DNA from: Cunninghamia lanceolata
Lineage: Eukaryota > Streptophyta > Pinopsida > Cupressales > Cupressaceae
Length of the DNA: 64,000 nucleotides
Direction: 5' to 3'
Assembly: GCA_027924645.1 (NCBI GenBank)
Contig: BSBN01000809.1
Span: 47,894,001 to 47,958,000 of the forward strand
The notes below the pieces were generated by a model. It saw only the letters and a list, made by a program, of their open reading frames with translations. It searched no databases and had not been told where the DNA came from. Both the position numbers and the translations under genes were made by a program. Shown piece after piece: positions 1 to 11,076 of the stretch (position 1 is the stretch's first letter; every line of letters starts with the position of its first letter).

Positions 1-2
1 TA

Positions 3-1517
3 GAGGAAACAACAAATAAACCTAAAAGCCAAGAGAATACAAAGAATATTGATGGAGATAAATCTGAAAAGCAAATAGAGGATAAAGACATGGCAAATAG
101 AGAACAAGAAAATAAAGAGGAAGATCAAGAAAAAGATTCATTAGGAAAAGAAGGTCTTGAGGAAGAAGATGAGGGTGGAGGAGATATAGAAATTGAAGAA
201 GAGGATAATGAGGGTGAATTTAAACAACAAAATGATCTAATGGTACAGGAACCAGCCCCTCAACAACAGCCTCCTCCACAACAACCACAACAAAAAGAAC
301 AACAACAGCAACAACAAGAACAAGGAGAAGTAGAAAGGCCTCAAGAAGAGTTAATCAATGAAGAAAAGGCTACTAAAAGAACAAAAGAGGCTCCGGCCTG
401 GTTAGGTGCAGAAATAAGGAGAGAAAAGGTGGAGGTACAGCTAGTACCTATAGACATCAAAAGTCTATTAGGCAATGGAACGCCAAGAAAAGGAAAGAGG
501 AAAGCCAAAACTATGTCAGCAATACAAAGGGGTCCAGATAGATCTAGAACACTGAACTTGGCCATACCACAGAAAGAGAAAGCTAAAGGAGAAATAACAG
601 TAGATGATTATAAGATACTTAATTTTGACCTACAACACACAACAAGGGAGCAACATATAAGTGAATGGGAAGATATGCACCAAGTTACAGCAGAAATGTT
701 GAAGAAAGACAAAGATAAACATGAATATTTGAAAGGACACATTGTCTAGTTACAACAATTCATTAGGGAAATATTTGATCCCAATATTACAATACCCGAG
801 TTGCCCAGTGAAATAGTAGTATTGTCGAAAGATGAATTGAAGGTTATGGAAAATAAGAGGCTTAAGGCCAATATTTTTGAAGAATGGTTCAGGGCATTCA
901 TGCAAGAGGGAGAAGAGGTGATCAAACAAAAAGTGACAGGATGGGAACTGGCTGCAATAGAAAAGATTAAATGCAGTGTGCTTATATATAATGGTTAGTT
1001 TAGAAAAGAAGAGTGCAAGTTTGAATTAGGGCGGCTGGAGGAAATTGAAAAAAGGGCAGAGGAATTAATAATTGAAGGAGTCATTACTCCTTCGATGTCA
1101 AATCAAGTGCCACAGGCTAGATTAGAGACAAGATTTGAAGATGATAATCTCAGAAGATGCATCACAGCCACTCAGAGTTTAGAGGAAAGGGCAGACAACA
1201 TGATCAGGTTGCATAAGAGGATAGTTGAAAGGCTTGTAGATCATGAATGTATGGAGGTACCATCTTATGAACTCTAAAGGGCATTAAAAGAATTCAAGGC
1301 CATATTTACACCATGTATGGATAATCCAGAGGCATATTTAAGTAAACAAATGATCGATTCAATAATGGAGGCAAGTACCAAGATGAAGAAATATAAGAAG
1401 AAGAGTGAAGGTTTAGGTAAAGAAGAGAAGAAATTGAAAGAGGGAGTCACAATGCAAGAATATATGGACAAAGAGTCCAGGGGGAAATCACACCTTCATA
1501 GAAGGTGTAACAAATAA
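3..1517 (+). pseudogene. C-terminal part of the U3-encoded A-family protein, broken
   Basis: One reading frame runs from the window edge with in-frame stops at 747 (TAG), 996 (TAG) and 1275 (TAA). The copies at 30 kb or 58 kb have CAG, CAG and CAA at these places, so all three are C-to-T changes. The visible part is an acidic Glu/Lys-rich stretch (about 90-230), a Gln/Pro-rich tract (about 255-335), a basic segment (400-560) and a long Lys/Glu-rich helical region to about 1500. A 2-bp length difference from the 30-kb copy near 1460 changes the last residues. No catalytic motif is visible. It looks like the tail of the protein described at 27430-31659. Function is unknown. Confidence 0.7.
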
Positions 1518-1802
1518 TTTCAAGGCATATCTAAAGGAGTAGAGAAGTATAAAAAGGGGCAAACAATACTAATGAAAGAGTTAATTGAAAGGTATCTATG
1601 GGCAGGGTCAACAGGAAAGAAGAAGTCAAAGGAGGGGAATCCTATTTTGAAAAGATTCTAATGGCATCCTTTGAGGCATTAAAGATACCATAAAGATATT
1701 TTGAGAAACAGTTAGGAACAAATGTACACCCTTGATCAAGAAAGTATGAATACTGACCATAGATTGGGTTTTGTAGCCGTAGCAGTATGAAGCTTCAAAT
1801 TC

Positions 1803-1810
1803 TATATAAG
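1803..1810 (+). promoter_or_regulatory. LTR TATA box (TATATAAG)
   Basis: TATATAAG lies about 920 bp before the LTR end and downstream of the long reading frame. The same octamer sits at 31920-31927 and 60023-60030 in the other copies, within well conserved flanks. This position suits the core promoter for element RNA and places the reading frame in U3. Confidence 0.6.
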
Positions 1811-2729
1811 AATCTCTGCTACTTGTTTATTATTTACACAGGGATTTTGAGTTGTAGCTTTTACTTGTAATTTGTATGAACATTTGAGTAGAGAAGTTTT
1901 TCTTTAGTTTAGAAGAGGAGGTCGCCTATGTCTACACTAAGGAATGCGCAGAATATCTGGTTTCCTTATTGTATCTGTAAAAATGTCTGTAAGTTCTTTG
2001 GCAATTTGATTAATTAAACAAAAGGTCATTCATACATTGTAAATTTTATGACTGTGTGCATTAAATACAAGTAAACTTGGAATTCTACGTCTATTACAAA
2101 GTGTTTTTTGACTCTTACTAGTATTTGAAGTATTATCCTTTGAGAGCTTGCAATCTTTGATGTGTGTTCGTGAAAATACTCAGGACTCTGCATTTGAAGA
2201 TTTAATATGTCGATTTGATTAATTTGCTATATTTCTTAAAGATGTGAGTAACAAAATGTTTAGATCTGATTTTCTCTAACTTTTCCCCAAACATTTGAAA
2301 TAATTAGCTTAAACGTAGAAATCTTAAGGAAATTTTCTTACATTTGAAAGAAGCATGAAGAATTGTGTTAATATTTGACAATTTTCATATCATTTTGAAA
2401 GGAAAAGCTTGTTTCATCATAAATCATACAAAGCTTTGTAATACAGTAGTAAGTTCATGCAAAGGAATGAATAATTTGTCTATGTTTTTAACAATTTGCA
2501 TAATTTGAGTCCATTAAGTCACAAATTATCTTAAATCAAGTAAGGCCACTTGAATATTACAGTTTCACATCAACCTGCTGAATTGTCCACAAGGTCAAGA
2601 CTTGACCATACATAAACTTGAGATCAAGAACTCTTAAGTGATTTCTTCGTATCTTTCAAGATAGTTTAGGTTCATTTTGTGAATTTTAACTTTTGTTATG
2701 AACGTGTAAAAATAATCATCAACAATTTT

Positions 2730-2742
2730 TGGCACTTGAAGG
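2730..2742 (+). other. Primer-binding-site-like sequence of element A1
   Basis: TGGCACTTGAAGG starts five bases after the inferred LTR end (AACA, ATTTT, TGG). The spacing is that of plant Ty3/gypsy elements, where the LTR end is followed by a few T and then TGG. I cannot name the tRNA. Copy A3 has the same sequence at 60973. Gag begins within roughly 100 bp, which supports an LTR/internal border here. Confidence 0.45.
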
Positions 2743-2770
2743 AGGGCTTGATTGGAATTAAGGTAGGATT

Positions 2771-4400
2771 TAAGAAAAGCTGGCTCATAATAGTGGTAGG
2801 GTGTCTAGGTCTTGATCTAGTTCAGAAGATATCTTTGTGCAATTACCTAATAGAAGGCAGAGTAAAGGTCCTTTGATTTGGAATCCTAGAATATCACACG
2901 TAGGAGGCTCATCTGGAACGCCTCCTAGATCACCTTTTAACATCCATAACATAGTGAATCCTGATAGTTCTTCATTTAGTTTTTTAAATCTCGGTTCAAG
3001 TCCTCCTAGAGGTCTTAGTCCACCTAAAAATCTAGGTACTCCCAGAGGTCCAAGCACACCACGTGGCCCTGCAATGGCTTATTTCAATGTCAATTCTCCT
3101 ATAACATTCAATGATTATCATGAGATGCCAAAAAATCTTGAAAATATGTCCTAAATATCAATTACATCAGGATCCAGAGGATCATATTAGGATATTCAAG
3201 GAGGCATGCTTTAGAGCCAGGTTAGAATATGAGGATGTTGTGTGTAGATTGTTTCCTTACACCTTTAATGAGAAGGCTTCTAACTAGTATGTTAACTTAC
3301 CTAATGGTTATATTTCTTCTTGGGCACTTATGGAAGAGGCATTTTTGTCTAGGTTTAGGGGACCAGTTGACCCTTCTACCTTATATCATAAATTGGCGGT
3401 AATTAAGAGAGGTGAAGTAGAGCTGATTGATAACTTTAATGATAGGTTTCAAAAGGCTTATTCCTAGTTAGTGGCTCCTTACACAGTGAATGCAAATGCA
3501 TTATTAGCCATGTATTATGTTTCTCTTGATCCACTAACTGCTATGTTTGTCAAAAGAAATGTTGCTATAGATACAATATCCAAAGCTTATAAAGAAGCAA
3601 CCTCAGTAAATCAGGAAATGAGACAAACAACTTATAATCCATTTCTTAATGGAGGAAACCCTAGGATGTAAAGTCAAGCACAACCTTGGAATATAGTTCC
3701 TATGCATCTTACTCCATTATTGAACCCAATTCCTACATACACACCTGTGTATAATCCTACCCTAGTCCAGACTATAGTTCCCTATACTGGTAATAGTACT
3801 AATAACAATCAGAGTAATGGTCAGTCATTCTTCCAACCTCCTCAGGATACATTTGTGGCAAAGGCACAATAGGATAGGGAAGAGATCAAAGAAATTATTA
3901 CACACCTAAGAAGATTGACTACTAAAATGACACAATTAAGAAATGAAAATTTCTATGATAGAAATAATCAAGGATATAGTCAGAACCATAACCAGAATTA
4001 TAACCAGGGTCAGGGTTCAAATCAAAACCAGAATTATAATCAGAGTCAAAATCATAATCAGGGACAAGTAATGCAAAACAAAGGACATGTTGTAGATAAC
4101 AAGGCCTGGGGTGGTAACAATAGAAATCAGAATCACCCAAAGCCACCTAGGACATGGAACACAAGGCCAAATAATGGCACTTTAGCTTTACCTTTTGAGA
4201 GTTTGGATAATTAGGAAACAAAACAAATAGCTAGAATTCAAATGGCCAATGTAGCATTAAAAAGTTAGTGTAGGATCCACAATACTAGTGCGCATGCTGA
4301 ATTAGATTGCCCTCAGTTTCATCTGGCAGCTAGTATCTTCAATGTGGATGTACAGGCTCCTACCTTTGAGTTTCTCATTCCCAAAGGTAATTAAATAGTG
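2771..4400 (+). pseudogene. gag of Ty3/gypsy element A1, broken
   Basis: Gag makes the capsid/nucleocapsid of the retroelement particle. The N-terminal part is Pro/Ser/Gly-rich (about 2837-3090). The retrotransposon gag core follows (about 3160-3640: an acidic DPEDHI-type start, a W-Y-x-N-L-like stretch and an F-L-S-R-F motif). After an Asn/Gln-rich linker with NQN repeats comes a CX2HX4HX4C knuckle of the Tat type (about 4270-4310). The reading frame changes by +1 at 3149-3154, at the same base as in A3. Stops at 3287 and 3467 are TGG-to-TAG changes relative to A3. Those at 3870 and 4213 are CAG to TAG. The Trp just before the knuckle is also a stop here. Not functional. Confidence 0.8.
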
Positions 4401-5854
4401 CCCTCAGAATTTGAGACTGCTTTAGTTTTAGAGACTTTTACCTTTGCCACTAGGGAGGAAGAGGATCAATTGTTAGAAGATGAGCCTTACTTTTGTGAGA
4501 ACTTATACCCTGAATCAGCCTTAGTATTGAATGTGTTTTAGTTTCCCTTTGAAACTAAAAATGCATTTTTATATGAAACAGAGGAGGTACAGGCTTTTCA
4601 ATAGTCCAACAAAATTCATACCTACAATTTGAGAAGTAACACTAGGCCTAGAGGTCCTTTCACTACTTCCACTCCTCCCAACAATTTCAACACTCCTCCA
4701 AATTAGCATGCCAATAATAACCCTGCTATACTGAAGGCTAACCATCTTGTGACTAGTGGGATAGTAGCATCAAAAGTTCAAGCAGGGAAAATAGAGACAG
4801 TGGAAACAATGAGGCTAATGAGTTACTTGTCTGAAGAGATAAAAAAAATCAAGGTCAGTATACCTATATGTGAATTGTTGAAAAGTTGAAGGGTCAGAAA
4901 TGCTTTTATAAAATCATTAGATACATCAGTGACAGGCGAGGTTTCTACTAATATGAATGTTCCTAGTAAGGATCCACAGTCCAAAGACAAAACTAAGAGA
5001 ACTGAACTGCCTTCCAACACTAATGTGGTCATGTATGCAGATCAGAGAGAAGCCCCTCCTTTCTTGTTAACCATTAGGATGTTGGGAAAGAACATACATA
5101 ATTGCATGGTAGATTCTAGTGCATCAGCTAATGTAATGCCTTTAGGGCTGACTCCTACCAAATCTGCTAAAGTTGTTACACAATTAGACAAAACTAAGGT
5201 CAATGTGATAGGAGAATTAATGCATATTCAAATGTAGTTAGCCTCTGATCCTAGGGTAAGTCAGTTTATTGACATTCAGGTAGTGGATATACCTGTGAGT
5301 TATGGGATGTTGTTAAGTAGGGACTGGTCCAAAACATTAAATGGATATATGGCTACTGATTTTTCACACATGTGGTTACCTTGGAGAGGTGTTCCAAATC
5401 AGATTAGGATAGAAGCTAAACCCAGAATGAAGCACATGATTACAGAATATAATAGAACAAATGAGACATTATATGCTTCTATTGAACCTAGTGTTTATAG
5501 AGTCACCAATAAAGGAGTGCAAATTGAAGAGATCCTAATGTTGAATTTTAAAGCAAAACCTGTCAGTAAAGAAACAGTAGTGTTCATTGAGTCTAATGGA
5601 AATTCCTCTGATGAAGAAGACAATGCAGTAAATCATTTTGGCTAGATCATAAGGTAGGAAATAGAAAAGTGCATTGAATAAAAAATGCCAGTCCAGTGTA
5701 AGTTGTACAAAAGCATGTGTAGAGTCCATAGTAAGCCTCCTTCTGAAGAGAATTGTGGAATGTATAGAGACATTATATAATATCAATACATAAAGTGCAC
5801 AAAAGGGATGGAATTGCAAGAAGGAAAGGTTAATACTGAGAAACTAGAGTTATA
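4401..5854 (+). pseudogene. Linker and aspartic protease region of element A1, broken by element B
   Basis: The retroviral-type protease motif begins with Asp at 5112-5114. A1 reads D-S-S-A-S where copy A3 keeps D-S-G-A-S, so the catalytic loop Gly is lost. Several stops (in 4390-4700 and at 5235) are shared with A3. Downstream is a conserved spacer with Trp/Asp motifs to about 5640. The frame is then cut by insertion of element B after 5854 and continues at 21061. The intact order would be protease followed by an RNase H domain. Confidence 0.75.
5850..5854 (+). repeat. Target site duplication TTATA (left)
   Basis: TTATA immediately precedes the TG of the left LTR and recurs immediately after the CA of the right LTR at 21056-21060. 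A perfect 5-bp duplication shows that 5855-21055 is a simple insertion into element A1. Confidence 0.95.
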
Positions 5855-8353
5855 TGTGAGGACCGCCCTTTTTACTACTGTTGTTATGACTATTTACAGT
5901 ACTGTTATTGTTACTTTCATATTTGTGGGATAGCAGTTCCCGGAATTTGTCAGACTCTTTTAATTTATTATGTTTTCGGAAAAACTAATTGGGTGATGTT
6001 TGGATAAGTTTACTTTTCAGAAAAATGAATTAGGTGATGATGGAAAATTGTAATATGATTTTTAATTATGTTAAATTGTACTAGGGCATGAGAATGCATG
6101 TTTTATTTAAGTTGCTTCGGCTATGATGAATTTATGTGGTTACTGATCTTGTAATTGAGTGTGCAGGGATTACTAATCGAACCACAGATTTCGGAGATCA
6201 TTCCACACCTTGTTATTTGTTATTCCCTGTTAAGCCGATCTGGTTCCACGAGGAACCAAGATCTCTTTGTGTTTGATGTCTTGATGTAATGTGGTCTTTC
6301 GTATGGTCGAGTGGGTTAGGTTACCCTCAAGTAACATTATTTTTTTATAAATTGTGTTGTAAAGAGATTGAAATTGAAATTTCCTTATTTATTTAAATTA
6401 TGAGGCCCTTTTCTTGTGCTTTACCTTGACCAGGGGTGTCTTGTATGGGTTAAAGTTGACCCTGGGTTATACCCCATGGGTCCAGGGGCCCATTTGGCAT
6501 GGGTAACCCTTGAGTAACCTCCATCTAGTCAACTTAACCTTCCCCTGAAGTTAAGTGGCGAAAATTGGAGGTAGGAGGGGACATGATGGGTTGTACCAAC
6601 ACTCAACCCATCCCCTCTACTTTCCCCTAGATAAGAGATGCCACCCATTAGTGAAAGTCACCTCTTCTTTAGTGAGATTCCCCCATGTACTATGGGGACA
6701 CCCATGTGAAGAAAGGAGAAAGAGGCATGGGTCACCTGTCTTGTTCCCATTTAACTCTTTTTTTTATTTCTCCCATGAGAAAGTGGAGTCACATGAGAGG
6801 AATAAGGAGTACCCTTGGGAATGGAGAGTGACATAAGCCACCTGGACAGAATAGTGGTTTTTGGGAAGGGTGAGGAGGTGACAAGTGTCACTTCCCCATT
6901 TCTCAAAATTAAAAAGAAAGAGAATTTGGGTTATTTATTTTCAAATTTTGGGATGAGAGGGAGTTAGTTGAATTTTGGGGAAAAACTTTCATTTTGGCCT
7001 TACCAAAAATAGAGAAGTTAGTTTGGAAGATAGAGAAGGGAGAGGGAGTTGGTGGCTAAGGTTGGAAGTGAACTCTGTGGACTCTGCAACAACTTCATTC
7101 CAGGAGGGCTTTGCAAGGTTGGTCTGAATTTTGCCTTTGTTTTTGGTAGAACTGAAATGTGCATGAAATGTGTGTGAAATATGTGTTGGATTTGTTTTCT
7201 GTGGGGTTCTTGTCGGGTTGTTTGACAGAGCGTCTCCCACTTGGGAGAAATGCTCATCAAGTTTGGGGTAGGGGAGGAGAGATCCTCCTCGGGTGCATAC
7301 CTGTTTCCATCTTTTGGGATGTTGAAAGCCTTGAGGGCATGTATCTGTGACTGTATTTTGGCTTGAGAGTCCTATACAGATTACTTAAAAATTGTGATCA
7401 CACTTGGTTGAGACCAAGAGAAATTATATTAGTTCATTTATCTGTCAGGGTGACACTCTGGAGTCGAGTGTGTCCACTCTCCTGCCCCTTATGAAACTCA
7501 CTGTAGTTGAGTTTCCGTATTGTGTAAAATACCCACGGGTGTATGTGTGCTTTGGGATTGTTGTTGTTTCTGTTGTGAAGTGGAGTGTTTGAGCACCCAG
7601 GTGTGAGTATGGTCTCCCTAGCTCGGGGGTGACCCACTTGCGGGTCTATGGTAGGGAGGAGAGCTAGACGAGTGGTATTTTCTTCTTTGTTTGTCTTTGA
7701 TACGCAGGTTTTTCTCTTGGAGCTTCTGGTTGGCTATTTATGAAGAAACAGTTCATCTTCTTGTCATGAGAATTAGGCCTGGTTCATTTCATAGAGATGA
7801 AGAGAGAACACCTCTCTTGTTATTGTTGTAAATTAATGATATTCTGGGAGTGAAGAAAATCACCTCCCTGATCTTGTTATTATTGGACTTTTATTTGGTT
7901 GTCATAAGTTCTCAGTTGTATACTGTTTGGGAGGAGAAAGTTCATATCTGGGAAGTTAAGTGGTGGTATTCATGATTGAGAAGCTGTAATATGAATGTGC
8001 TTAAATTTTAAGTTGATGTTTGCAAACTTTGTTCAATAGCAATTTTTGTGTTTTCAAGTATTACTGAAAGGAAAAGTTCATTTTTGGCAATCTAATCTGA
8101 GTTGTTTACATTTGAAAGTTTGGAATTGCTTAACTAGTTGAAATGTTAGTTTTTATAGTTCAATGTTAAAATGGAAAAGACAGTTTTAAATGTTTGAGTT
8201 CTTCTCCATATTTAGTGGATTCTGTTAAATTCTAGCATGTATATATATTCTGTTTGTACATTTAAGCATTCTTAAATATTTATGAAAATGGAAAGATATA
8301 CTTATAATAAGGGGATAGCTGTTTACCATTTCTACCGATTAAGTGAAATTGGG

Positions 8354-8492
8354 ATATATATATATATATATATATATATAGATATATATATATCTAATTG
8401 TTATGACATTATCTTTATAACAGGTTGTTTTGGAGTAAATGCATAAAGTAGTGAATTTGAGAAACTTAGGAATTATATAAATACATGTAAGA

Positions 8493-8565
<73 letters not shown>

Positions 8566-8770
8566 ACATTTTGAGTAATTATCATTTTATAGAATAATAG
8601 AGAAATTGAAAGTAATTATCATTTTTATGAGATTGACTGATAAATATCAATATAAAAATAGATATATATGTATATATATATATGAAATATATATATATAT
8701 ATATCTAAATAGAAAATCATTGATATATATATATATATACACATGAATATATATATATATATAAGTATAT
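8354..8770. repeat. TA microsatellite tracts in the 5' LTR of B
   Basis: Long (TA)n runs at about 8354-8397 and 8498-8562 and several shorter ones to 8770. The right LTR has the same tracts with other lengths (about 18464-18500, 18600-18690), so they account for much of the LTR length difference. Confidence 0.9.
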
Positions 8771-8912
8771 TTTATTGTTGATAGAAATCAACGAATAGCA
8801 CATAAAAATGACTGTCAAAGTTTAAGCCGCGGAAACAAAAAAAAACAGTCGCGGTTTACAATGGGCGGTGGGGAGAAAACCCCACCGCAGGCCCTTTTTA
8901 TATATTTGGAGG

Positions 8913-8984
8913 TGTGGAGTGGGGCGGAGCCCCACCCACACCCCACGTCGTGGGAATGTGGGTGGGGCTCCGCCCCACTCCACA
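8913..8984. repeat. Perfect 28-bp inverted repeat, GC-rich
   Basis: Arms 8913-8940 and 8957-8984 are exact reverse complements around a 16-base spacer. The spacer itself can pair CCCAC (8942-8946) with GTGGG (8950-8954). RNA from either strand could form a very stable stem. Confidence 0.95.
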
Positions 8985-9030
8985 TCCCCCCTTCCCCTTA
9001 TGCCTCCCGCGGCCGGCACAGGCCCGCCAC

Positions 9031-9120
9031 TCTGCGGCCACTGCCGACCCTGTCCGCCGCTCTGCGGCCACCGCCGACCCTGTCCGCCGCTCTGCGGCCA
9101 CCGCCGACCCTGTCCGCCGC
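9031..9120. repeat. 30-bp tandem repeat, three units
   Basis: Units 9031-9060, 9061-9090 and 9091-9120 begin TCTGCGGCCA and differ by at most one base. The right LTR has two units (19157-19186, 19187-19216), a one-unit length polymorphism between LTRs of one insertion. Confidence 0.95.
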
Positions 9121-9240
9121 TCTGTCACTGCGGCCACTGCCGCCCATGGCCGCCGTCGGTTGTGAAATTTAAAGCAACAAAAAAAAAATGTTAGGGCTTT
9201 GGCCCTAACATATGATTGGTATCTTTGGAAAATAAATACA

Positions 9241-9445
9241 TTTTTCTATAGCTCTATATATAGGCATATATATATACTATATATGTCTATGTATATAGCT
9301 ATATATATATAATAAAATGATTATATATCTATCTATATATTTCTATGTATATATATATATATATACATAGAGATATATACATATATAGTGGTAAACCAAG
9401 TTCGTCCTATACATAGACATTAAAATATATATTTATATATTATAG

Positions 9446-9486
<41 letters not shown>

Positions 9487-9600
9487 ATACCCATAGGAGT
9501 ACATCTATGAACCATGTTATTGGGCCCTCGTTTTAAATCGTTATAAACTATGTCTCATGGACATAGAGAAAACGAAAAAAAAAAAAAAAAACAAATTATA
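9241..9600. repeat. TA-rich simple repeats and poly-A in the 5' LTR of B
   Basis: (TA)n and TATC/TATG-like runs from about 9241 to 9490, then a run of A near 9576-9590. They are mirrored with altered lengths at about 19340-19570 and 19660-19678. Confidence 0.85.
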
Positions 9601-10904
9601 TTCACACAGTAGATGTTATTAAGTGTTGAACACAACAACCAAAGAAGATATATTACCATGAACAGGGTTTTATAAAGTGGAGAGCCTCCTACATCTATTT
9701 ACAACGTTAAACGAGTCACAATCAGTGGATTAACAGTCATTCATAGTAACAACAGTAATAGTAACAACAGTAATTATAAACAAGAGAAAATAAAATTATA
9801 ATGTAAAAGAGAGTTAAAGAATATTCAGTGATACTCTGGAAAGAGTTTCTTGGAAGTTTCAACTATCAACGTAATATCAATCACCTGGAAAATGAAGAGG
9901 AAAATTACAGATCACTTGTTCAAAAGAACACTGGAAATAAACTTAAGAAGCCACCACTGACAATCCATGTGGCCATATTAATCTCAACTGTAGCAAACGA
10001 CCTCATAAGTAAACCTGTAAGAGGGTCCGAAGAAGAAAAACTAACATTGGAAAACACAGAGGAGAAAATGCGCGACATTTCTCACATGGGATAAGAGAAC
10101 TAAGTTGACGGACCCTTCTGCCAAATTTGCTTAGGAACAAGTTGACTAAGTATATACGAAGAGGAGGAACCTAGATCGGGGAAGATTAGGAGACCGAGTC
10201 CAGCGAAATAGTAAACCAGCCTTTGTGACCTAGATCATCCTGAAATTAGGTTTAATATCAACAATAGCTGCAGTGATAACCCTGATTGACGTAAATCATG
10301 AAGAAAGGTCAGGATGCACTTAAAGAAAGCATAGAAAACGAAAGAGAGAGAGAGACCGAAATATAAACACACTAAATTAACAGAGAAATAGTTAAGGTAA
10401 GGGCGATAAAGATATAATCAAAATTAAGAACTTGTGAAAAGGGAAGAGAGAGCAACCAAACCGCCTTGTTGAAAATGCTAAGTCATAGGAGGAGTATGTT
10501 TCAGGAAACAAGAGAGGAGACAGACAACCGTGCCTGGCTGAAAAATGACTAAATAGGGAGATCACTAGTCGGTTTAGTCGTAACAAGGCGTCGTGGGAAG
10601 TTGTTCCTCTATCAGTGAACCACGTGCGTAAATGAGTGCAGCGTAATTCCCACTAACGCCGTAAGGCATTATGCTACCGAAAATTGCCGAGGGTTCGATT
10701 TAAGAACTTTGGTAATCTCACTCTTGCAATGACGTTAGCAGCGTTGTATAGACCCTCTTGTTGATCTATATGCTTCTGTTGCACGCAATTGTACTTGTAT
10801 TCCGCCGAAGAGTGTAGCATTTCACCATGAGAGAACACCGTTGAGCATGTGTACGCATGAGAAGGGGGTTTTTAGGACAGTGTGAGAAAAGTTTTTCATA
10901 TCTC

Positions 10905-10939
10905 GTGTCATAACCACATGACAGATGTGGCTATGACAC
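10905..10939. repeat. 15-bp inverted repeat near the end of the B LTR
   Basis: Arms 10905-10919 and 10925-10939 pair with one mismatch around a 5-base spacer, 43 bp before the LTR end. The same structure is in the right LTR (about 20978-21012). It may be an RNA stem in R-U5 involved in 3'-end formation or packaging; that role is inferred. Confidence 0.8.
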
Positions 10940-10984
10940 GTGCGATGTGTGTTGTGACCACATGGAAAATGTGGGCATGACATT

Positions 10985-10997
10985 TGGTATCAGAGCC
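10985..10997 (+). other. Primer binding site of element B (initiator Met tRNA)
   Basis: TGGTATCAGAGCC lies two bases after the LTR end. It is the usual plant primer site complementary to the 3' end of initiator Met tRNA, from which minus-strand DNA synthesis starts. Confidence 0.9.
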
Positions 10998-11076
10998 AAG
11001 TTTTAAACACTGGGCGTATTTGGGCACGTTATTATTCCGCAACTTTGGCTAATTAGTTTTTACCTTGTTTTGTAGG

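Larger units (their letters stand above)
1..2724 (+). mobile_element. 5' LTR (3' part) of old Ty3/gypsy element A1
   Basis: This stretch aligns with 30108-32864 and with 58221-60967. Identity to the 30-33 kb copy stops at 2724/32864, after AACA (2721-2724) versus AATA. Beyond that point A1 continues with ATTTT and TGG, then gag, while the other copy enters unrelated DNA. That is the behaviour of a 5' LTR against a 3' LTR. The LTR runs off the left edge of the window. It contains the end of a long reading frame (to about 1545), a TATA box at 1803 and about 900 bp of probable R-U5. The alternative is that ORF1 is internal and the 30-kb copy is a second element truncated by chance at this base; I think that is less likely. 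Confidence 0.65.
8826..9215. other. GC-rich hairpin/VNTR island inside the LTR of B
   Basis: A sharply bounded GC-rich block lies between two TA-rich deserts. It holds a 9-bp inverted repeat (8865-8873 with 8880-8888), a perfect 28-bp inverted repeat (8913-8940 with 8957-8984), three 30-bp tandem units (9031-9120), and a 10-bp inverted repeat with loop TTTG (9188-9197 with 9202-9211). The right LTR has the same block at about 18953-19305 with two tandem units. It contains many CpG and CHG sites. It could be promoter-like, a transcribed hairpin, or a small element captured by the LTR; the sequence does not decide. Confidence 0.8.
5855..10982 (+). repeat. 5' LTR of element B (5128 bp)
   Basis: It begins TGTGAGGACC and ends ATGACA, immediately before the PBS. 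The 15965-21055 copy is colinear along the whole length. Contents: ordinary AT-rich sequence (5855-8340), TA microsatellites (8350-8770), a GC-rich hairpin and VNTR island (8826-9215), more TA microsatellites (9240-9490), a poly-A run near 9580, and a 3' section ending in a strong inverted repeat (10905-10939). Small reading frames inside it (for example 6555-6836 and 9828-10094) have no recognisable motifs and I do not regard them as genes. Confidence 0.95.

Noticed and set aside
3922..4146. Tyr/Asp-rich minus-strand frame
   Set aside because: Antisense of the Asn/Gln-repeat linker of gag; it appears again at 62165 for the same reason.
6555..6836. 93-codon frame in the B LTR, identical at 16665-16946
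   Set aside because: Identity simply reflects young LTRs. There is no motif, the composition is unlike a protein, and it lies in noncoding LTR DNA.
8861..9194. Overlapping Pro/Arg/Ala-rich frames on both strands
   Set aside because: They are produced by the GC-rich 30-bp repeat and hairpin; no frame is favoured.
9828..10094. 88-codon frame in the B LTR
   Set aside because: Short, no motif; it does not look like a gene.
10570..10640. Resemblance to the 3' end of 18S rRNA (GTCGTAACAAGG)
   Set aside because: The match is limited to about a dozen bases and the flanks do not fit rRNA or ITS.
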